Shown: positions 1-12,259 of the stretch, piece after piece
Layout: each line of letters opens with the position of its first letter
Position numbering within the stretch: position 1 is the stretch's first letter
Source of the DNA: Chrysemys picta bellii
Lineage: Eukaryota; Chordata; Testudines; Emydidae
NCBI RefSeq assembly: GCF_011386835.1
Contig: NC_088792.1
Location: 234,428,394-234,492,393, forward strand
Direction: 5' to 3'
DNA: 64,000 nucleotides
The notes under the pieces: model-generated
What the model was told of the DNA's origin: nothing
Databases searched by the model: none
The model's input: the letters and a program-made list of their open reading frames with translations, nothing else
Translations under genes and position numbers: made by a program

Positions 1-317
1 GGGCTATGACTGTAACTGGATGTTATTTTTCTGAGTGGCATTGAGCCCTTTCCTTCCTCCGTATGCTTTCTTATTCCTTGCACAATCATGCAAGGAATAG
101 CCACTATCCAAGCCATTGAGTTCTTCTGTAGATCTCAAAGCTTTTTACAAAGAAGGGTAAATTTCACTATCCTCATTTTACAGATGGAGAAAATGAAACA
201 CAAAAAATTTGGGTTAAATACCTAAGGTCACTGAGTGAGGCAATTGCAGGTCATGGAATAGAACAAAAACGTTATATACAAGAATCTCATTAGATATCGC
301 TAAAACCCAGCTGGAGT
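1..317. other. Unannotated low-copy DNA
   Basis: I recognise no gene, RNA or repeat family here. The sequence is AT-rich and ends at the target duplication of the next element. Confidence 0.5.
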
Positions 318-325
318 GAAATGCG

Positions 326-576
326 CAGGAGCGGCGCCAGAGTTTTTGTCGCCCTAGGCGGGGGTCCTTCCGCACTCCCAGTCGTCGTCAGCAATTCTGC
401 GGTGTGGGGGGTCCTTCCGCACTCCCGGTCTTCGGGGCACTTCGGCGGCGGGTCCCGGAGTGAGTGAAGGACCCGCCGCCGAATTGCCACCAAGGGCGGC
501 AAAATGCCGCCCCCCCCCAAAAATCCTGGTGCCCTAGACGACCGCTTAGGTCGCCTAAATGGAAGCACCGGCCCTG
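326..576. mobile_element. hAT-like MITE, GC-rich
   Basis: This 251-bp GC-rich island stands out from AT-rich flanks. It begins CAGGAGCGGCGCC and ends in GCACCGGCCCTG, whose complement begins CAGGGCCGG, so the ends form short imperfect terminal inverted repeats. The flanks are GAAATGCG (318-325) and GAAATGCA (577-584), a 7 of 8 match, which fits the 8-bp target duplication of hAT transposons. The long reading frames across it on the minus strand are a by-product of base composition. The hAT assignment is inferred from duplication length and end sequence only. Confidence 0.65.
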
Positions 577-584
577 GAAATGCA

Positions 585-1341
585 CCTTCTAAACCGTACA
601 TAGCACCACTCTGAACATTTTAGGACGCAAAGTTGAATACCTCGTCCAACTGAAAGCAAAAGGGGAAATTTACATGTGCAGAATGCAATTAGCCAAATAG
701 AATTGATCTAGGACACCTGCGTTTACTCCCCATTTACAAAGCATGAAAACACAAATATAAATCAGTTCCAAGGAATTATTCTTTCCTGTGACTAATTCTG
801 ATTGTCTATTTAAATTTTCTGAATCACGTATATCATTTATATTTTCATCCTCATTTTTGAAACCACACTCGCTCTTAGCCCTATAACTGAATCATAAAAA
901 GGAAGTACCGGAGACTATTTCAGAGCTTTGGAGCAAATTAAATTGAGACAGAGACCAAGAATATTGGATACTAAAACCTTTTAATACTTTCATTTCAAAC
1001 ACAGTTAACACTGAAAAATACAGTGGGCCACATCCTCAGCTGATGTACATCAGGAGACAGCCTCTGACATCAGTGGATTGATGCTGGCTTACACCACTTG
1101 AGGAGCTGGAGCAATATCTTGAAGCCTCCCAAATTGTTGATAAAATCTGGCCTCTCTTCCCACCCACCCCCAGCATGGGTCTGACTTCAGCCCCACAGGC
1201 GAGCTTGAGTCCATGGCCATGGATTGCAATCTGTATCCTGAGGAGGAGGCTCCTGCTCCCAGGGACTGCTGCCAGAGACAGTACTCAAGTGGTGGAATCT
1301 AGGACACTGCCCTGGTCCTTTGAATTATGATGTCAGGGGAT
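585..1341. other. Unannotated AT-rich DNA
   Basis: No gene is seen. Around 1025-1115 a stretch starting GGGCCACATCCTCAGC resembles the palindromic MITE family better preserved at 4618 and 32653, but it is too decayed to delimit. Confidence 0.4.
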
Positions 1342-2058
1342 CATAAAAACATAAGAACAGCCATACTGGGTCAGACCAATGCTCCATCTAGCCCAGTATC
1401 CTCTCTTCCGACAGTGGCCAATGCCAGATGCTTCAAAGGGAATTAACAGAACAGAGCAATCATTGAGTGATCCTTTCCCTGTCATCGACTCACAGCTTCT
1501 GGCAGTCAGAGGCTCAGGGACACCCAGAGCATGGAATTGTATCCCTGACCATCTTGGCTAATAGCCACTGATGGACCTATCCCTCCATGAACTTATCTAA
1601 TTCTTTTTTGAACCCTGTTATAGTTTTGGCCTTCACAACATCCCCAGGCAATATGTTCCACAGGTTGACTGTGCATTGTGTGTTTGTTATGTTTTTTTTA
1701 AACCTGCTGCCTATTAATTTTATTGGGGATTCCTAGGTTCTTGTGTTTTGTGAAGGGATAAATAACACTTTCTTATTTACTTTGTCCACACCAGTCATGA
1801 TTTTATCAGCCCTCTATCATATCCCCTCTTCATCTCTTTTTACAAGCTGAATAGTCCCAGCCTTCTTAATCTTTTCTCATATGGAAGATGTTCCATACTC
1901 CTAATTGTTTTTGTTGCCCTTCTATATACTTTTTCAAATTCCAATATATCTTTTTGAGATGGGGCGACCAGAACTGCTTGCAGTATGCAAGTTGTGGACA
2001 TACCTTGGATTTATATAGTGGCATTATGATATTTTCTGTCTTATTATCTATCTCCTAC

Positions 2059-2256
2059 CTAATGATTCATAACATTGTTAGCTTTTCTGACTGCCGCTAC
2101 ACATTGAACAGATGTTTTCAGAGAACTATCCACAGTGACTCCAAGATCTCTTTCTTGAATGGCAACAGCTAGTTTAGACCCCATCATTTTGTGTGTATAG
2201 TTGGGATTATGTTTTCCAAAGTGCATTACTTTACATTTATCAACATTGAATATCAT
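2059..2256 (-). pseudogene. CR1 reverse transcriptase, C-terminal fragment
   Basis: The 65-residue frame contains FNVDKCKVMHFG followed by ERDLGVTVDSSLK and QCVAAVRKAN. These are the conserved blocks at the end of the CR1 reverse transcriptase domain. The catalytic centre is absent because the element is deleted upstream (see 2308). Stop codons and the missing core make it non-functional. Confidence 0.85.
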
Positions 2257-2586
2257 CTGCCATTTTGTTGCCCAGTCACCCAGTTTTGTGAGATCCCTTT
2301 GTAACTCTTAGCTTGGTCTTCCTTAAGTGCTCCTTTAGCACCTCAATCATCCAGTGGCTCTACTATTTGTTTGGCAGGCTTTTTCTTCTGGTGTAATTTA
2401 AAAAAATTATGCTGTTTGTCTTGCTAGTTGCTCTTCATATTCTTTTTTGGCCTGCCTAATGATATTTTTGTACTTGACTTCATTCTCTGTTCAAGTTTCC
2501 TCATTAGGATTTGACTTGTGTGGTTTTTTGGTTTTGTTTGTTTGTTTGTTTTGTGTTTTTTCTTTTTAAAGAATTCCTTTTTGCCT

Positions 2587-3126
2587 CTAACTGCTTCTTT
2601 TACTCTGTTTAGTCCTGGTGCTCGTACTGTTCTTTTTGATTTGTGGTATACATGTAATTTGAACCTCTATTGTGGTGTTTTTAGAAAGTTTCCATGCAGC
2701 TTGCAGGCATTTCACTTTTGAGACTGTTCCTTTTAATTTCCATTTAACTAGCTTCCTCATTTTTGTACAGTTCCCATTTCTGAAGTTTAAGGCTACTGTG
2801 CTGGGCTTCTTTGGTATCTCCCCCTCCCCACCGTTCCCCACAGGGATGTTAAATTTAATTAAATTATGGTTGATATTATGGAGCAGTTCATCTATAGTCA
2901 CCTCTTGGACTAGATCCTGTGCTCCACTTAGGACTAAATCAAGAATTGCCGCTTCCCATGTGGGTTCCAGAAATAGCTGCTCCAAGAAGCACTCATTAAT
3001 GGCATCTAGAAATGGTGTCTCTGCATCCCATCCTGAAGTGACATCTACCCAGTCAATATGGGAATAGCTGAAATCCTCCATTATTGAATTTTCTATTTTT
3101 GTAGCCTCTTTAATCTCCCTGAGCAC
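2587..3126 (-). pseudogene. CR1 endonuclease C-terminus and linker fragment
   Basis: The 179-residue minus-strand frame carries the end of the apurinic-type endonuclease of CR1: a decayed GDF-type block (here MEDFSYSHIDW), then FLDAINECFLEQ, ILDLVLSGAQDLV and the SDH-type motif decayed to NINHN. These blocks cleave target DNA for target-primed reverse transcription in intact elements. The N-terminal half of the endonuclease is absent, so this is a 5'-truncated copy. The linker that follows (LKGTVSKVK and on) is specific to CR1 ORF2. Confidence 0.8.
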
Positions 3127-3180
3127 TTCACAATCACCATCACTGATGTAATTGAATGGGACTTTTCCATTTGATTATTT

Positions 3181-4617
3181 CTCTTCAAGTCCTACCTATA
3201 TTCTATCAACTTCTGTCCTCCCTCTGAATGGACACAGCCCTCTCAGCTGCAGAGAAACAGGACATTAGGTAGTTGATAGTCTGCTGTGGAAGGGCTGCAC
3301 AGTCCAAAGAATGGTATTAGATGACCACTCTGAAAGAACATTTCTCCCACATAAAGCTCAATTACTTGCACAGTCAATTTCATCTATATGGGACCTGATT
3401 TTTCACAGGCCCTTAACATTCACAGTTACCATTGAGTTCATTAGAGCTGTAGGTACTCAGCTTCTAAAAATCAGGCCCCTGGGGGGCCTTAAAATCAAAC
3501 TAAATAGGGAAATATAATTGCAAAAGGAACAAGTGACTCCATCCAGAGAGAGTTTTGAATGTGATTTCAGTGCAGCCTGCTCCCTAGGAGGCACAGGAGA
3601 GTTGACAAATTTGTGGGATTTCTCTTGGTAGTGGCAAGAATTAGGCTAGCTGCTTGGGAGAGAGGGGAAGTAGAAACCCTCATACACACACAAATTATTT
3701 GTTAAGGTAAAGTATGGGACATCCTCGTATTGGAAAAGCTCATGGGGAAGGGAAAGGCAATTGCATACATTTTTGATAAGGAACAAACTGAGGTAGCCAG
3801 AGCAGCATTATCTTTAATGCACCCATTTCCTCTATAATTGAAGCTATTTGGATGTGTGTGTACTAGAGCATCAGATTGCATTTTTAGATTTTTACCTGTT
3901 TTCCCTTTATGTTTTCTCTTTCGATCAATCTTCAACAATTGGCATAGAGTGAAATTCACCCCTATGACTAGATCTCTGCACAACCTGTGTAAGCACTGTA
4001 CTGTACAAGTAATTCTTTATTTGTTCTTAATATTTTAATGTTAAAAATCTAGTAAAAACATAAAAGGAAAATAATAAAAACAAACTGGGGACTGGTCTGG
4101 TCAATGCAGCTAAAATTGGGCTCTAACAACTTGGCACAAAATAGGCTTCTAATCATTTATACCTTAACAATTTCTAGTTTGATTGGTGCAGTTCAACAAG
4201 AACAGATGCTTTGTAGATAACAAATATTATGAATTCCTGATATTAATCTGCAATAAATGGTTGTACATTGTCATTGATTTCAAATTAAATGTCATAATTC
4301 TTAATTGATAAATCATTTTAGAGGGCACAGATCATTTTTATTGCCTAATTGTTATTGAAAAATGTAGACTTCATTCTTTAAATACCCATATAATGCCTGA
4401 ATTTACCTTTTTAATGTTACCTAATGAACTGTGACTGTCATCTAATCCAGCAAACTGATTTTAACAAAAACTGTGAGTTCATGAGTTAATAAGCACATTG
4501 TAAATTTACAATAAATCAGTTATCATTTAGCACAAGTGTTACATTTTCATTTGAGTGGTATAGATACTGCAGGGTAGATATACACCCTTACAAACAAATT
4601 GCACTCAGATTCTGACA
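3181..4617. other. Unannotated AT-rich DNA
   Basis: No gene or repeat family is recognised in these 1.4 kb. Short reading frames lack any known motif. Confidence 0.45.
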
Positions 4618-4718
4618 GCCAGATCCTGATCACAGGTACACTTATGTAAATCTCCTAAATTTCATTTTCTATCAGTGGAGTTACTCCACTCTGTGTAAAT
4701 GAGATCAAAATTTGGCCC
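4618..4718. mobile_element. Palindromic MITE remnant, copy 1
   Basis: About 100 bp starts GCCAGATCCTGATCACAGG and ends in ATGAGATCAAAATTTGGCC, so the ends are imperfect inverted complements of a GGCCAGATTCTGATC type. The centre, AGTGGAGTTACTCCACT, is itself palindromic. This pattern is common in turtle and crocodilian genomes and is probably a very old non-autonomous DNA transposon. Similar decayed copies are at 4776, 10225, 16021 and 32653. Confidence 0.55.
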
Positions 4719-4775
4719 AAAGTCTTCAGATTTAGCTCTAGTTTTTGAGCCTGAAATTCTTTTTTATAGGTCTTT

Positions 4776-4879
4776 GGCCTCATTCTGATCTCACATAGCA
4801 GTTTTACATTGATGTGACTCTGCTGATTTAAATTGAGGTACTCCTGATTTATCCCTAAATAAGAGATCAGAATCAGACC
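4776..4879. mobile_element. Palindromic MITE remnant, copy 2
   Basis: It starts GGCCTCATTCTGATCTCAC and ends in GAGATCAGAATCAGACC, giving imperfect terminal inverted repeats of about 17 bp of the same type as at 4618. It lies only 57 bp from that copy. The internal part is decayed. Confidence 0.55.
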
Positions 4880-5251
4880 ATTGTGAGGAGTGTGGTTATA
4901 GTTCTGTGTCCATAACCATGCTGAGGGATAGTCTACAGGATATAGATGCCCCAATCATGCAACAGAATGCATTTATTTTATTTTGATGCACAAAGCTGAG
5001 TTTGGAAACAGTAAAGAGTACTAATCTTTTCAGTCTATACAGCAATATGGGATGAAAACTTATGTTTTTGTCATATGTGTTAGTGATGATTTTAACAATT
5101 CATGCTGTGCACACTGCACTGATTTTTTTTCCCTCTTAACCACAGCATCTCTGAATGTGGTTGCTTATGAAAATTTTAAGGAAGCTTTCAAAATGTTTGT
5201 TTCCTGGAGTAAATGCTGAGCACAACAAAGGTCAAGAGGAATACCACTTAA

Positions 5252-5430
5252 AGAATCATAGAATATCAGGGTTTGAAATGACCTCAGGAGATTATCTAAT
5301 CCAACCCACTGCTTAAAGCAGGACCAATCCCCAGGCAGATTTTTGCCACAGATCCCTAACTGGGCCCCTCAAGGATTGAGCTCACAACCCTGGGTTTAGC
5401 AAGCCACTACTCAAACCACTGAGCTATCCT
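5252..5430 (-). mobile_element. tRNA-derived SINE, turtle type
   Basis: On the minus strand a tRNA-like head starts near 5430. The A box reads TAGCTCAGTGG (complement at 5417-5427) and the B-box region reads GGTTGTGAGCTCAATCC (complement at 5373-5389). A tail follows with GGTCCTGCTTTAAGCAG, and the ATTCTATGATTCT-type end lies near 5252. This matches the tRNA-derived SINE family reported from cryptodiran turtles. It is not a tRNA gene: the anticodon arm is not maintained and the body continues past the tRNA part. Confidence 0.85.
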
Positions 5431-6984
5431 TCAAGTCAGATATAAGTATAATCCCTGTGAAAAGTCATATAAATTTAATTTAAACATGCTTTTTATCATG
5501 ATTTGATTCAACAATTTTCTCAGTTAACAGCTGTTTACCATAATTGATCCAGCAACATTAAACCAGATATCCACTGCCAACCCTCTCATGTTTACTTTAA
5601 ATTTATACTGATGACTTGAACATAGCAGGAAGTACTGTTTGGGTCCCATCTACTTTCCTTACACTAAATAAAAAAAAAAACCAGGCTGATATCCAGACAC
5701 CTTTTTTATTACTATTGTTTTATTCTACTCAGGTCCAATGCCATGCATCAAAATGTTGAAACTATAAAGTACATTCAGTCTTGAATGTGTCAGGCCAAAG
5801 AGACGAGGAAGACTTATTGGCCAGAGATCAATGCCATCTTTCTAGATTTCCAGTTCTTGGATCAGGTTGTCAACAAACCTGTAGCCCTTTTTCTTGGTCT
5901 CTCTGCCCTTAGGATCAATCAGTTGTCTTGTTGATCATGTAGGCATTTTATTTCTCACAAGGAAGTTGTATTTATTGGGCCAGATTGAGCCTTTATGTAA
6001 GTGGAAGCAATTCCACTAAATCAACGTAGCCTTCTTACTCCGGAGCTCAGTTGGTGCCATTGTTCTCTGCAGTGGTGACAGGCACCTGAAACCCATGCAA
6101 GCACAGGGGCCCCAAGGTAACAACAGCTGTGGGGCCCTGAAAGCCAGATCTGGCCTGCCAGGCGTCAGCTGCTCAGGTCCACCAAGCGCACAAAATGGCA
6201 TCCTCTGCGCAGTATGACCTTTGCATGCATCATACATGGGACAAACAATACTGGTTCTCTGTTTGGTATTCTGAACATTCACATGGAGATGAGCAATTCT
6301 TACCACTATATTTAAATCCAACTGTATTTAAAGTGTAAGTTCTTATACTGGGTCAGCATGTCTGAACCTCAGATTGATGGAAAGTGACAAAGTTTGTGGT
6401 TGGAGGCCTCAGTGCTCCACCCCACAGAAGGACAATCAGAAGCACGTTTGTACTCATCCCCTATCTCGTCACTTCTTGTCTATTACCCTGGAGAAAGCCA
6501 TCTGAAGAGCTGGGTTCTTCTGTGCCACAGAGCGGTTGCATACTTGTATGAAAATTCTCCACCCTCGCCTCTTGCCACATTTTCCCACTGTTTAGAAGGC
6601 CCTCTACAACTGCATAGAAGGACGTAGGATTTTTCCTTACTGATTGGCACCATTTTGGAACACATCAGTTAGCAGTGAAATCGATTCACATTATCCGAGC
6701 ACTGTATAAAAATTAATGAACCACACCATTTCAAGATAGGTGGGTATTATTTCGAGCTCAGCCCAAAACTAAACACCCTGATCCAAATATCCCCAAACCT
6801 GTGGGGAGGTTAGGGTCTGGATTTGATCCTGTCTCTATAATGGATTGAATTAAAACACAGGAATCAAATATCCCTGAATATAGGGAAAGTTTGGATTAAG
6901 GCACTGATCCAAACTTTATGTCTTGGGCCCATCTCTAGTATTAGTATTTTATTTTAAAGATGGGGCGATGGAATAAGGCTGGGG
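5431..6984. other. Unannotated low-copy DNA
   Basis: No gene is recognised. Short frames near 6016-6665 show no known motif, and the base composition is mixed. Confidence 0.4.
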
Positions 6985-7545
6985 GATTAACATGTGACTT
7001 ACCCAATATGAAGAGAGATTTAAAAGACTTGGACTTTTCAGCTTGCAAAAGGGACAACTAAGGAGGGATATGATAAATGTCTATAAAATTGTAAAAGACA
7101 TGGAGAAAATGAATAAGGAAGTGTTATTTACTCCTTCTCATAACACAAGAACCAAGTTTCACCCAATGAAACTAATAGGCATTAAGTTTAAAACAAAAGG
7201 AAGTACTTCTTCACAGAATGCACAGTCAATCAATGTGCAAATCATTGCAAGGGGATGTTGTGAAGGCCAAAACTATAAAGGGGTTCAAAAAAGAATTAAC
7301 TATGTTCATGGAAGATAGGCCCATCAATGGCAATTAGCCATTATGGTCAGGGATGCAACCTCATGTTCTGGGTGTCCCTAGTCTCTGAATGCCAGCAGCT
7401 GGGAGTGGATGACAGGGGAAGGATCACTCAATGGGTACCCTGTTCTGTTCATTCCCTCTGAAGCACATGGCATTGGCTACTGCCAAAAGACAGGATATTG
7501 GGTTAGATGGACCATTGGTCTGACACAGTATGACTGTTATGAGAC
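6985..7545 (+). mobile_element. CR1 LINE 3' end, 5'-truncated
   Basis: This plus-strand fragment starts within the end of the CR1 coding region (a degenerate frame with QLRRDMINVYKIVK) and runs through the 3' untranslated region to GGTCTGACACAGTATGACTG at about 7541. It is the reverse complement type of the 3' end seen at 1342-1900, so the same subfamily is present in both orientations. It carries many substitutions and small indels relative to that copy. Confidence 0.85.
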
Positions 7546-8470
7546 AAAGAAAGAGGACTAGGCAGGAAGAGAGAGTGATTCAGTGGCAGCCTGTACCATA
7601 GAACAGTTCCTGGCTCTGAGTCCCATACTCAGTCAACTAGACCATCCTGTCTATCCCTTCATTATACCACTCATAAAAGAAAGCATTTTTGAAGAATGGA
7701 ATTTATCCCTGAAGGAAGCCTCAATACAGTGAAAAGCATGTTGTGCAGCTAGACCTCTGCTCTGACATGAGTTTTTTTCAGTGTTTGCCCCACAGAATTT
7801 ATGTCTGTTTGATATGCTCAGCTCAGTAATAAAAGCTAGCCAATCAAATACTGCTGCATGTTGGATATAGGCTCATTAGTCATTTATATTACTCACTATA
7901 ATGTCTAGACAGCAAATTAGCGCTCTATTCAGCCCTCCCAGGAATTTAGAGTTGGGAAAAAGAAGATAAAAGGACCCCTGGTTCCTGAACTTACTGTCAG
8001 GAATCAACTCAACACATACAAAATTGCTTCCTTGGGGGGAAGATAAGTTGTTATTTCTAAGTAATAAGAAGACCTACTCCTGATGATCTACTCTAGTGGA
8101 AATTCCAATGGGCTCTATTAAAATAATTCAACTAGTTACTTTTAATTTCTGCTCCTGTCTTTTGATTTTTTTTCCCTGTTTTTGTTGATTTATACTGGAG
8201 GGGCCATAAATGCAAGAATCAGCTGACCAAACAGACTCAATCCACTGTTCCATGCCTGGTTGGCCAACTAGAACCAACTGAAAAATTTTAATTGGAATTT
8301 CCATTATGGCAGGGAACCCCCACATTTCCAGAACCTAAATATTCATATCTGTTACTCAACGTTTACATGTGGTCATGCTTCCAAAATACATATTGAAATT
8401 GATAGGGTTTTGTAAAAATACATAGTTTTACCATGGCTGCAAGGCTACTTATGAAATACTGTACTACTCA
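7546..8470. other. Unannotated low-copy DNA
   Basis: No gene or repeat family is recognised. Confidence 0.4.
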
Positions 8471-8633
8471 GTGTAGTTAAGGATATCAGTCTGGCCCTAC
8501 GAGTCGGATCCAACTCCCATTGAAGTCAAGGAAGGTCTCTCATTGACTTCAGTGTAATTAAGGTTATCAGTCTGGCCCTACGAGTCGGATCTAACTCCCA
8601 TTGAAGTCAAGGAGGGTCTCTCATTGACTTCAG
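8471..8633 (+). repeat. 81-bp tandem duplication
   Basis: Two adjacent direct copies of an 81-bp unit (8471-8551 and 8552-8632) each begin GTGTA, contain CTGGCCCTACGAGTCGGAT and end in CATTGACTTCA. They differ at only a few positions, so the duplication is fairly recent. The unit resembles half of the palindromic MITE family seen at 4618 (CTCCCATTGAAGTCAA core). Confidence 0.85.
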
Positions 8634-11600
8634 TAGAAAAGTGATCAAGCTGAAAATGCTACAGTGTGGCAGAATTAAGGGAAAGTGCTTGAAAACATGT
8701 ATGATCATGTTTTCATAATATATTATATTTAATAAAAGGATTTATAATATATATTTTGATGACATGATTTTGTCTTGCATTGACTAGATTACACATCACT
8801 TCACTTCAGCAGAGTTGCAGCTGAGATTAATTTGTGCTGCACCAGACCCAATATGTATCACTATTGATTTTTTCTCATTTTAAAATCAACATTTTTCTCA
8901 TTTAAATTGGTCTCTGTAGTGACAGATTTCAGTATCAATAACCCATTTTACAATATGTTTGCCCTAGCAAACAAAAAACAAAACAAAAACACACTCACAG
9001 GGAAATAAATTAAACAATACTCGGGCATTTCTAAGTAACATGATTTATTATTATGCCTCAGAGAGGAGTTAGCAGTACATCTGGAGCTTTTGCTTTATCA
9101 TTTCCGCCCCATTTACCACTTGGAGCTTGGGAAATTGCTTGCCTATGTGATGTCATTGCTACGTAAAGTTCATGTTGTTTACTTTCATCTAGAGATGGGC
9201 CTGAACACTTCTGAATCTTGTAGGGGTTGGTGGGGGCTTTATATCAGAACCTACATGCAAACTTTATGGCTGGCCATTTTCTCTATAGTGGGACAACCCC
9301 AGATTTGAATAGCCCCAAACTACTTGTACTTTGAAACATGGATCCAGATCCAAATTCTGTTGCTCCGCTTCATCTGGTCTTATCCACACATCCTATTACT
9401 CTTATTTTGCACCCTTTCTAAAGTTGTTACACCTGCAAAATTCCCTCTGAAGTTATTTGCATGCCTGTGCAGAGACTTAAGGATCAGAGACCCACAGAAT
9501 GGAGTTGCCCAGCACTGTAAATATGACAGTTATTGCATGGAGGAAACCACACACTTTTCTCCATCCTTAATAAAGTACAGGCAGGTCTGGAAATTCAGGC
9601 TGAAAATGCAAACTTAAGCCCTCTTGCACAATTAGTGACCATGTAAGAATAAGCAGCATACCTTCAGTTCAAGGACCTTCAGTTTTTCTGAGTGCTCGCT
9701 TGAACCTTCAGGGAAATGAGAAGGTGTTTATAACCAAAGGAAAATGGATAAACCAGAACTCTAGCCTTCAGCTGTCAGCACCAGAATACTACATGTCAAC
9801 TGGAATAAGAGTTGGCTTTGACAAGCATACATCTTGCCTGCTTTAGTCAGCCCAATTTGAAGTGACTTGATTTAAGTACAGATTTTTACGGCAGCAGTAG
9901 GATGCTTATCAGCAAAATCCATTAACTATGAAAGCTGTTGCATTGATTTGTATTTATTTATTTTTTGGGAATAAAATGCTGCTGCAGAAAAGGAATAATA
10001 TTCTAGTATCCTCACTGTTGACATACTGTATAAGACTTAGCACTGACTTACTTCCAAAGCATATTGGTTTCATAGATTAAAAATATCTTGTCTATCTAGC
10101 TTTAGTCACCAGCTTGATAGTTCTATCAGGCTACCAGTACATTTAAAAAAACCCAATATGGAATTCTCTAAAAGAAAGCAGATAACATACGAACAAAGCA
10201 GCAATATAAAATTATGCTTCCATTGGGCTCAATCCTACTCTTGACCTTAATCCATTAATTCCATTGGCAAATTTTCCCTTATTAAGAAGTGTAGGATCTG
10301 GCTCATTGCATATTTTTACTAGTGCATTCTGGGAAATGGGAAACATGTTGCAAGCAATAGATTTCTGCTGATCCACGTCATTCAGAAGGTAAAACGAATT
10401 TTATATTACAGTCTGGATTCATTTTAAGTTGTTCAGTTAAAAAGATTTTATTTACAAAAACAGAAGTTATAGATACAGATCCGCAGCTGGTGTAAATCAC
10501 CATATAGCCATAGACTTCAGAGTCATCAAACCCTTAGCTCTCTGAACTAATGGAGTGAGACATGCCCAGGCATCAGGGTGTGTGTCACTTGTATATGTTG
10601 GAAGTTCACACTAGGAATCGATTGTATTGTGTCGCAGTAAGTATGTGAACCACATCACAGAGCAGCAGCCCTTGTTCAGTGCAGATTATTACTACTTTGG
10701 GAAGGAATCACATAAATTAGATCATTCTCACCACTATGAGCAGTGAAATAGATGGGAAGATCAGGTCCTTTACCAATAGTGTATGTTACAAGTTTTATTG
10801 TGTCCAGAATATTTTGCTCAAAAACCAAATTATTTGACACTAACATGTTTCAGCATTTACTAATAACTCCTAATCTTGTATCAACATGGTTTTTGGAGGG
10901 CACCTTCTTTGAGTGCTATAAACAAGTGTTAATTTATATCTATAATTATTACAAGGGAGAATTATGTATTGAGGAGCTAAGAAGGAGTAACTAACATCAG
11001 AATTATAAGAGAACCCTATAAAGTCTTACATTTGAGGCTTATACATAAAGACTGACTTACCTTGAGTGGTCTCAAGAGATAGATGTTATCTGCAGAAATC
11101 ATGTTACATATTTATTTTAACTGATCATCAAAACAGTTTTCTAAGAAACATGCACAACATATTTTAAGACTTTTATTAAAAAAAACACTACACATGAACT
11201 GTGAATGTCACATCAGTAACCACTTCTATATTTTAAAGAACATTTTGAGTGGCGATAAGACTCAGTAGTGAAAAATATAGTTCTAAAAGTACAACATCTG
11301 AATGGGACCACTGCAAAGGTAGGTAAATAGTTTGAGCATACTAGTCTTCTTTAATAAAACCCTCCGACTATGCTTCATATTCATGAACACAGTGCCTTTG
11401 ATTTCCCATGATAATAATTTAACTCCACCTCATACTAAGCATTTGGATTTCAAGGGGATGTTGTCAATTTTTTTGGCAAATATTTATGTTTGCAGTGTAG
11501 AACTTTATGCTCATGGGCCTTTGCTTATAGTTAACAAGTAAATGACTACAAACACCTGCTTCAAATTTATCATTTACATAACTCTAAAACAGTCTAGAAT

Positions 11601-12259
11601 GTCACACTTCATCAGTTAACAAAAACTAAATTAATGCTTCATTTGTGCTCTAGTCATTTAAGTTCACTAGTGTCAGCTAACTAATTGGGCATATGTGATG
11701 GGGCTCAACCTCCGTTACCTTCAAGACAAGGGAAAGGACCCCAATTAGTCATAGTCTGCATTTGGTGGGGGCAGAAGGGGATAAATAATTGCCTCCTGAA
11801 CAGAGGAGGCAGAGCTAAATATAGGTAGACTGAGGGAGCTCAGCTGGAAGGAGAGACTACAGAGGAGACAGGTCTCTGTGATGGAGAGAAGCCCTGGACT
11901 AGGGCTTATCAGGCAGGATATAACAAGGGAACTATAGTGAAGCCTGAGAGGGGTGGAAGGTCAATTAATTTGAAGACTTGTTTCGCTACCCGGTAAGGGG
12001 TTTAGACTTTTATGTCTCTCAGTCAGAGGATCAAGCCACAGAATACCCTCAGGGAGAATTGGGAGACGATGCAGGCAGAGCAAGGGCATTGCAGGTCTGA
12101 GAGAGAGTCCAGCAGGGGGTGGTAGAATTGAGGACTCCATGCAATGAAGTGATGAGAGACAAGGAGGTGCCTATCAGGTGAGGATGTATGCCCACAGCAT
12201 AGCAATACCAAGCAAATATAGATAAAATCACACACAGAGAGACTATGTTAAAATAACAT
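8634..12259. other. Unannotated DNA with one decayed palindromic MITE
   Basis: No gene is recognised. A MITE-like pair of ends (GGGCTCAATCCTAC and GTAGGATCTGGCTC) lies at 10225-10304. From about 11690 to 12010 there is a purine-rich stretch beginning GTGATGGGGCTCAACCTCC that resembles LTR-like repeats common in turtles. I could not find its second boundary or a coding partner, so I leave it unassigned. Confidence 0.35.

Larger units (their letters stand above)
1342..3180 (-). mobile_element. CR1 LINE, internally deleted
   Basis: This CR1 non-LTR retrotransposon remnant is on the minus strand. Its 3' untranslated end lies at 1342-1560, with the characteristic CATACTGGGTCAGACCAA stretch. Reading leftward from 3180, the minus strand gives the endonuclease C-terminal part and following linker, then jumps near 2308 directly to the last part of the reverse transcriptase domain and the 3' end. 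The central reverse transcriptase, including the catalytic YADD region, is missing, so about 1 kb or more was lost. CR1 is the dominant LINE of turtles, crocodilians and birds. Confidence 0.85.

Noticed and set aside
1888..2172. Plus-strand 94-residue frame
   Set aside because: Antisense to the CR1 reverse transcriptase fragment on the minus strand.
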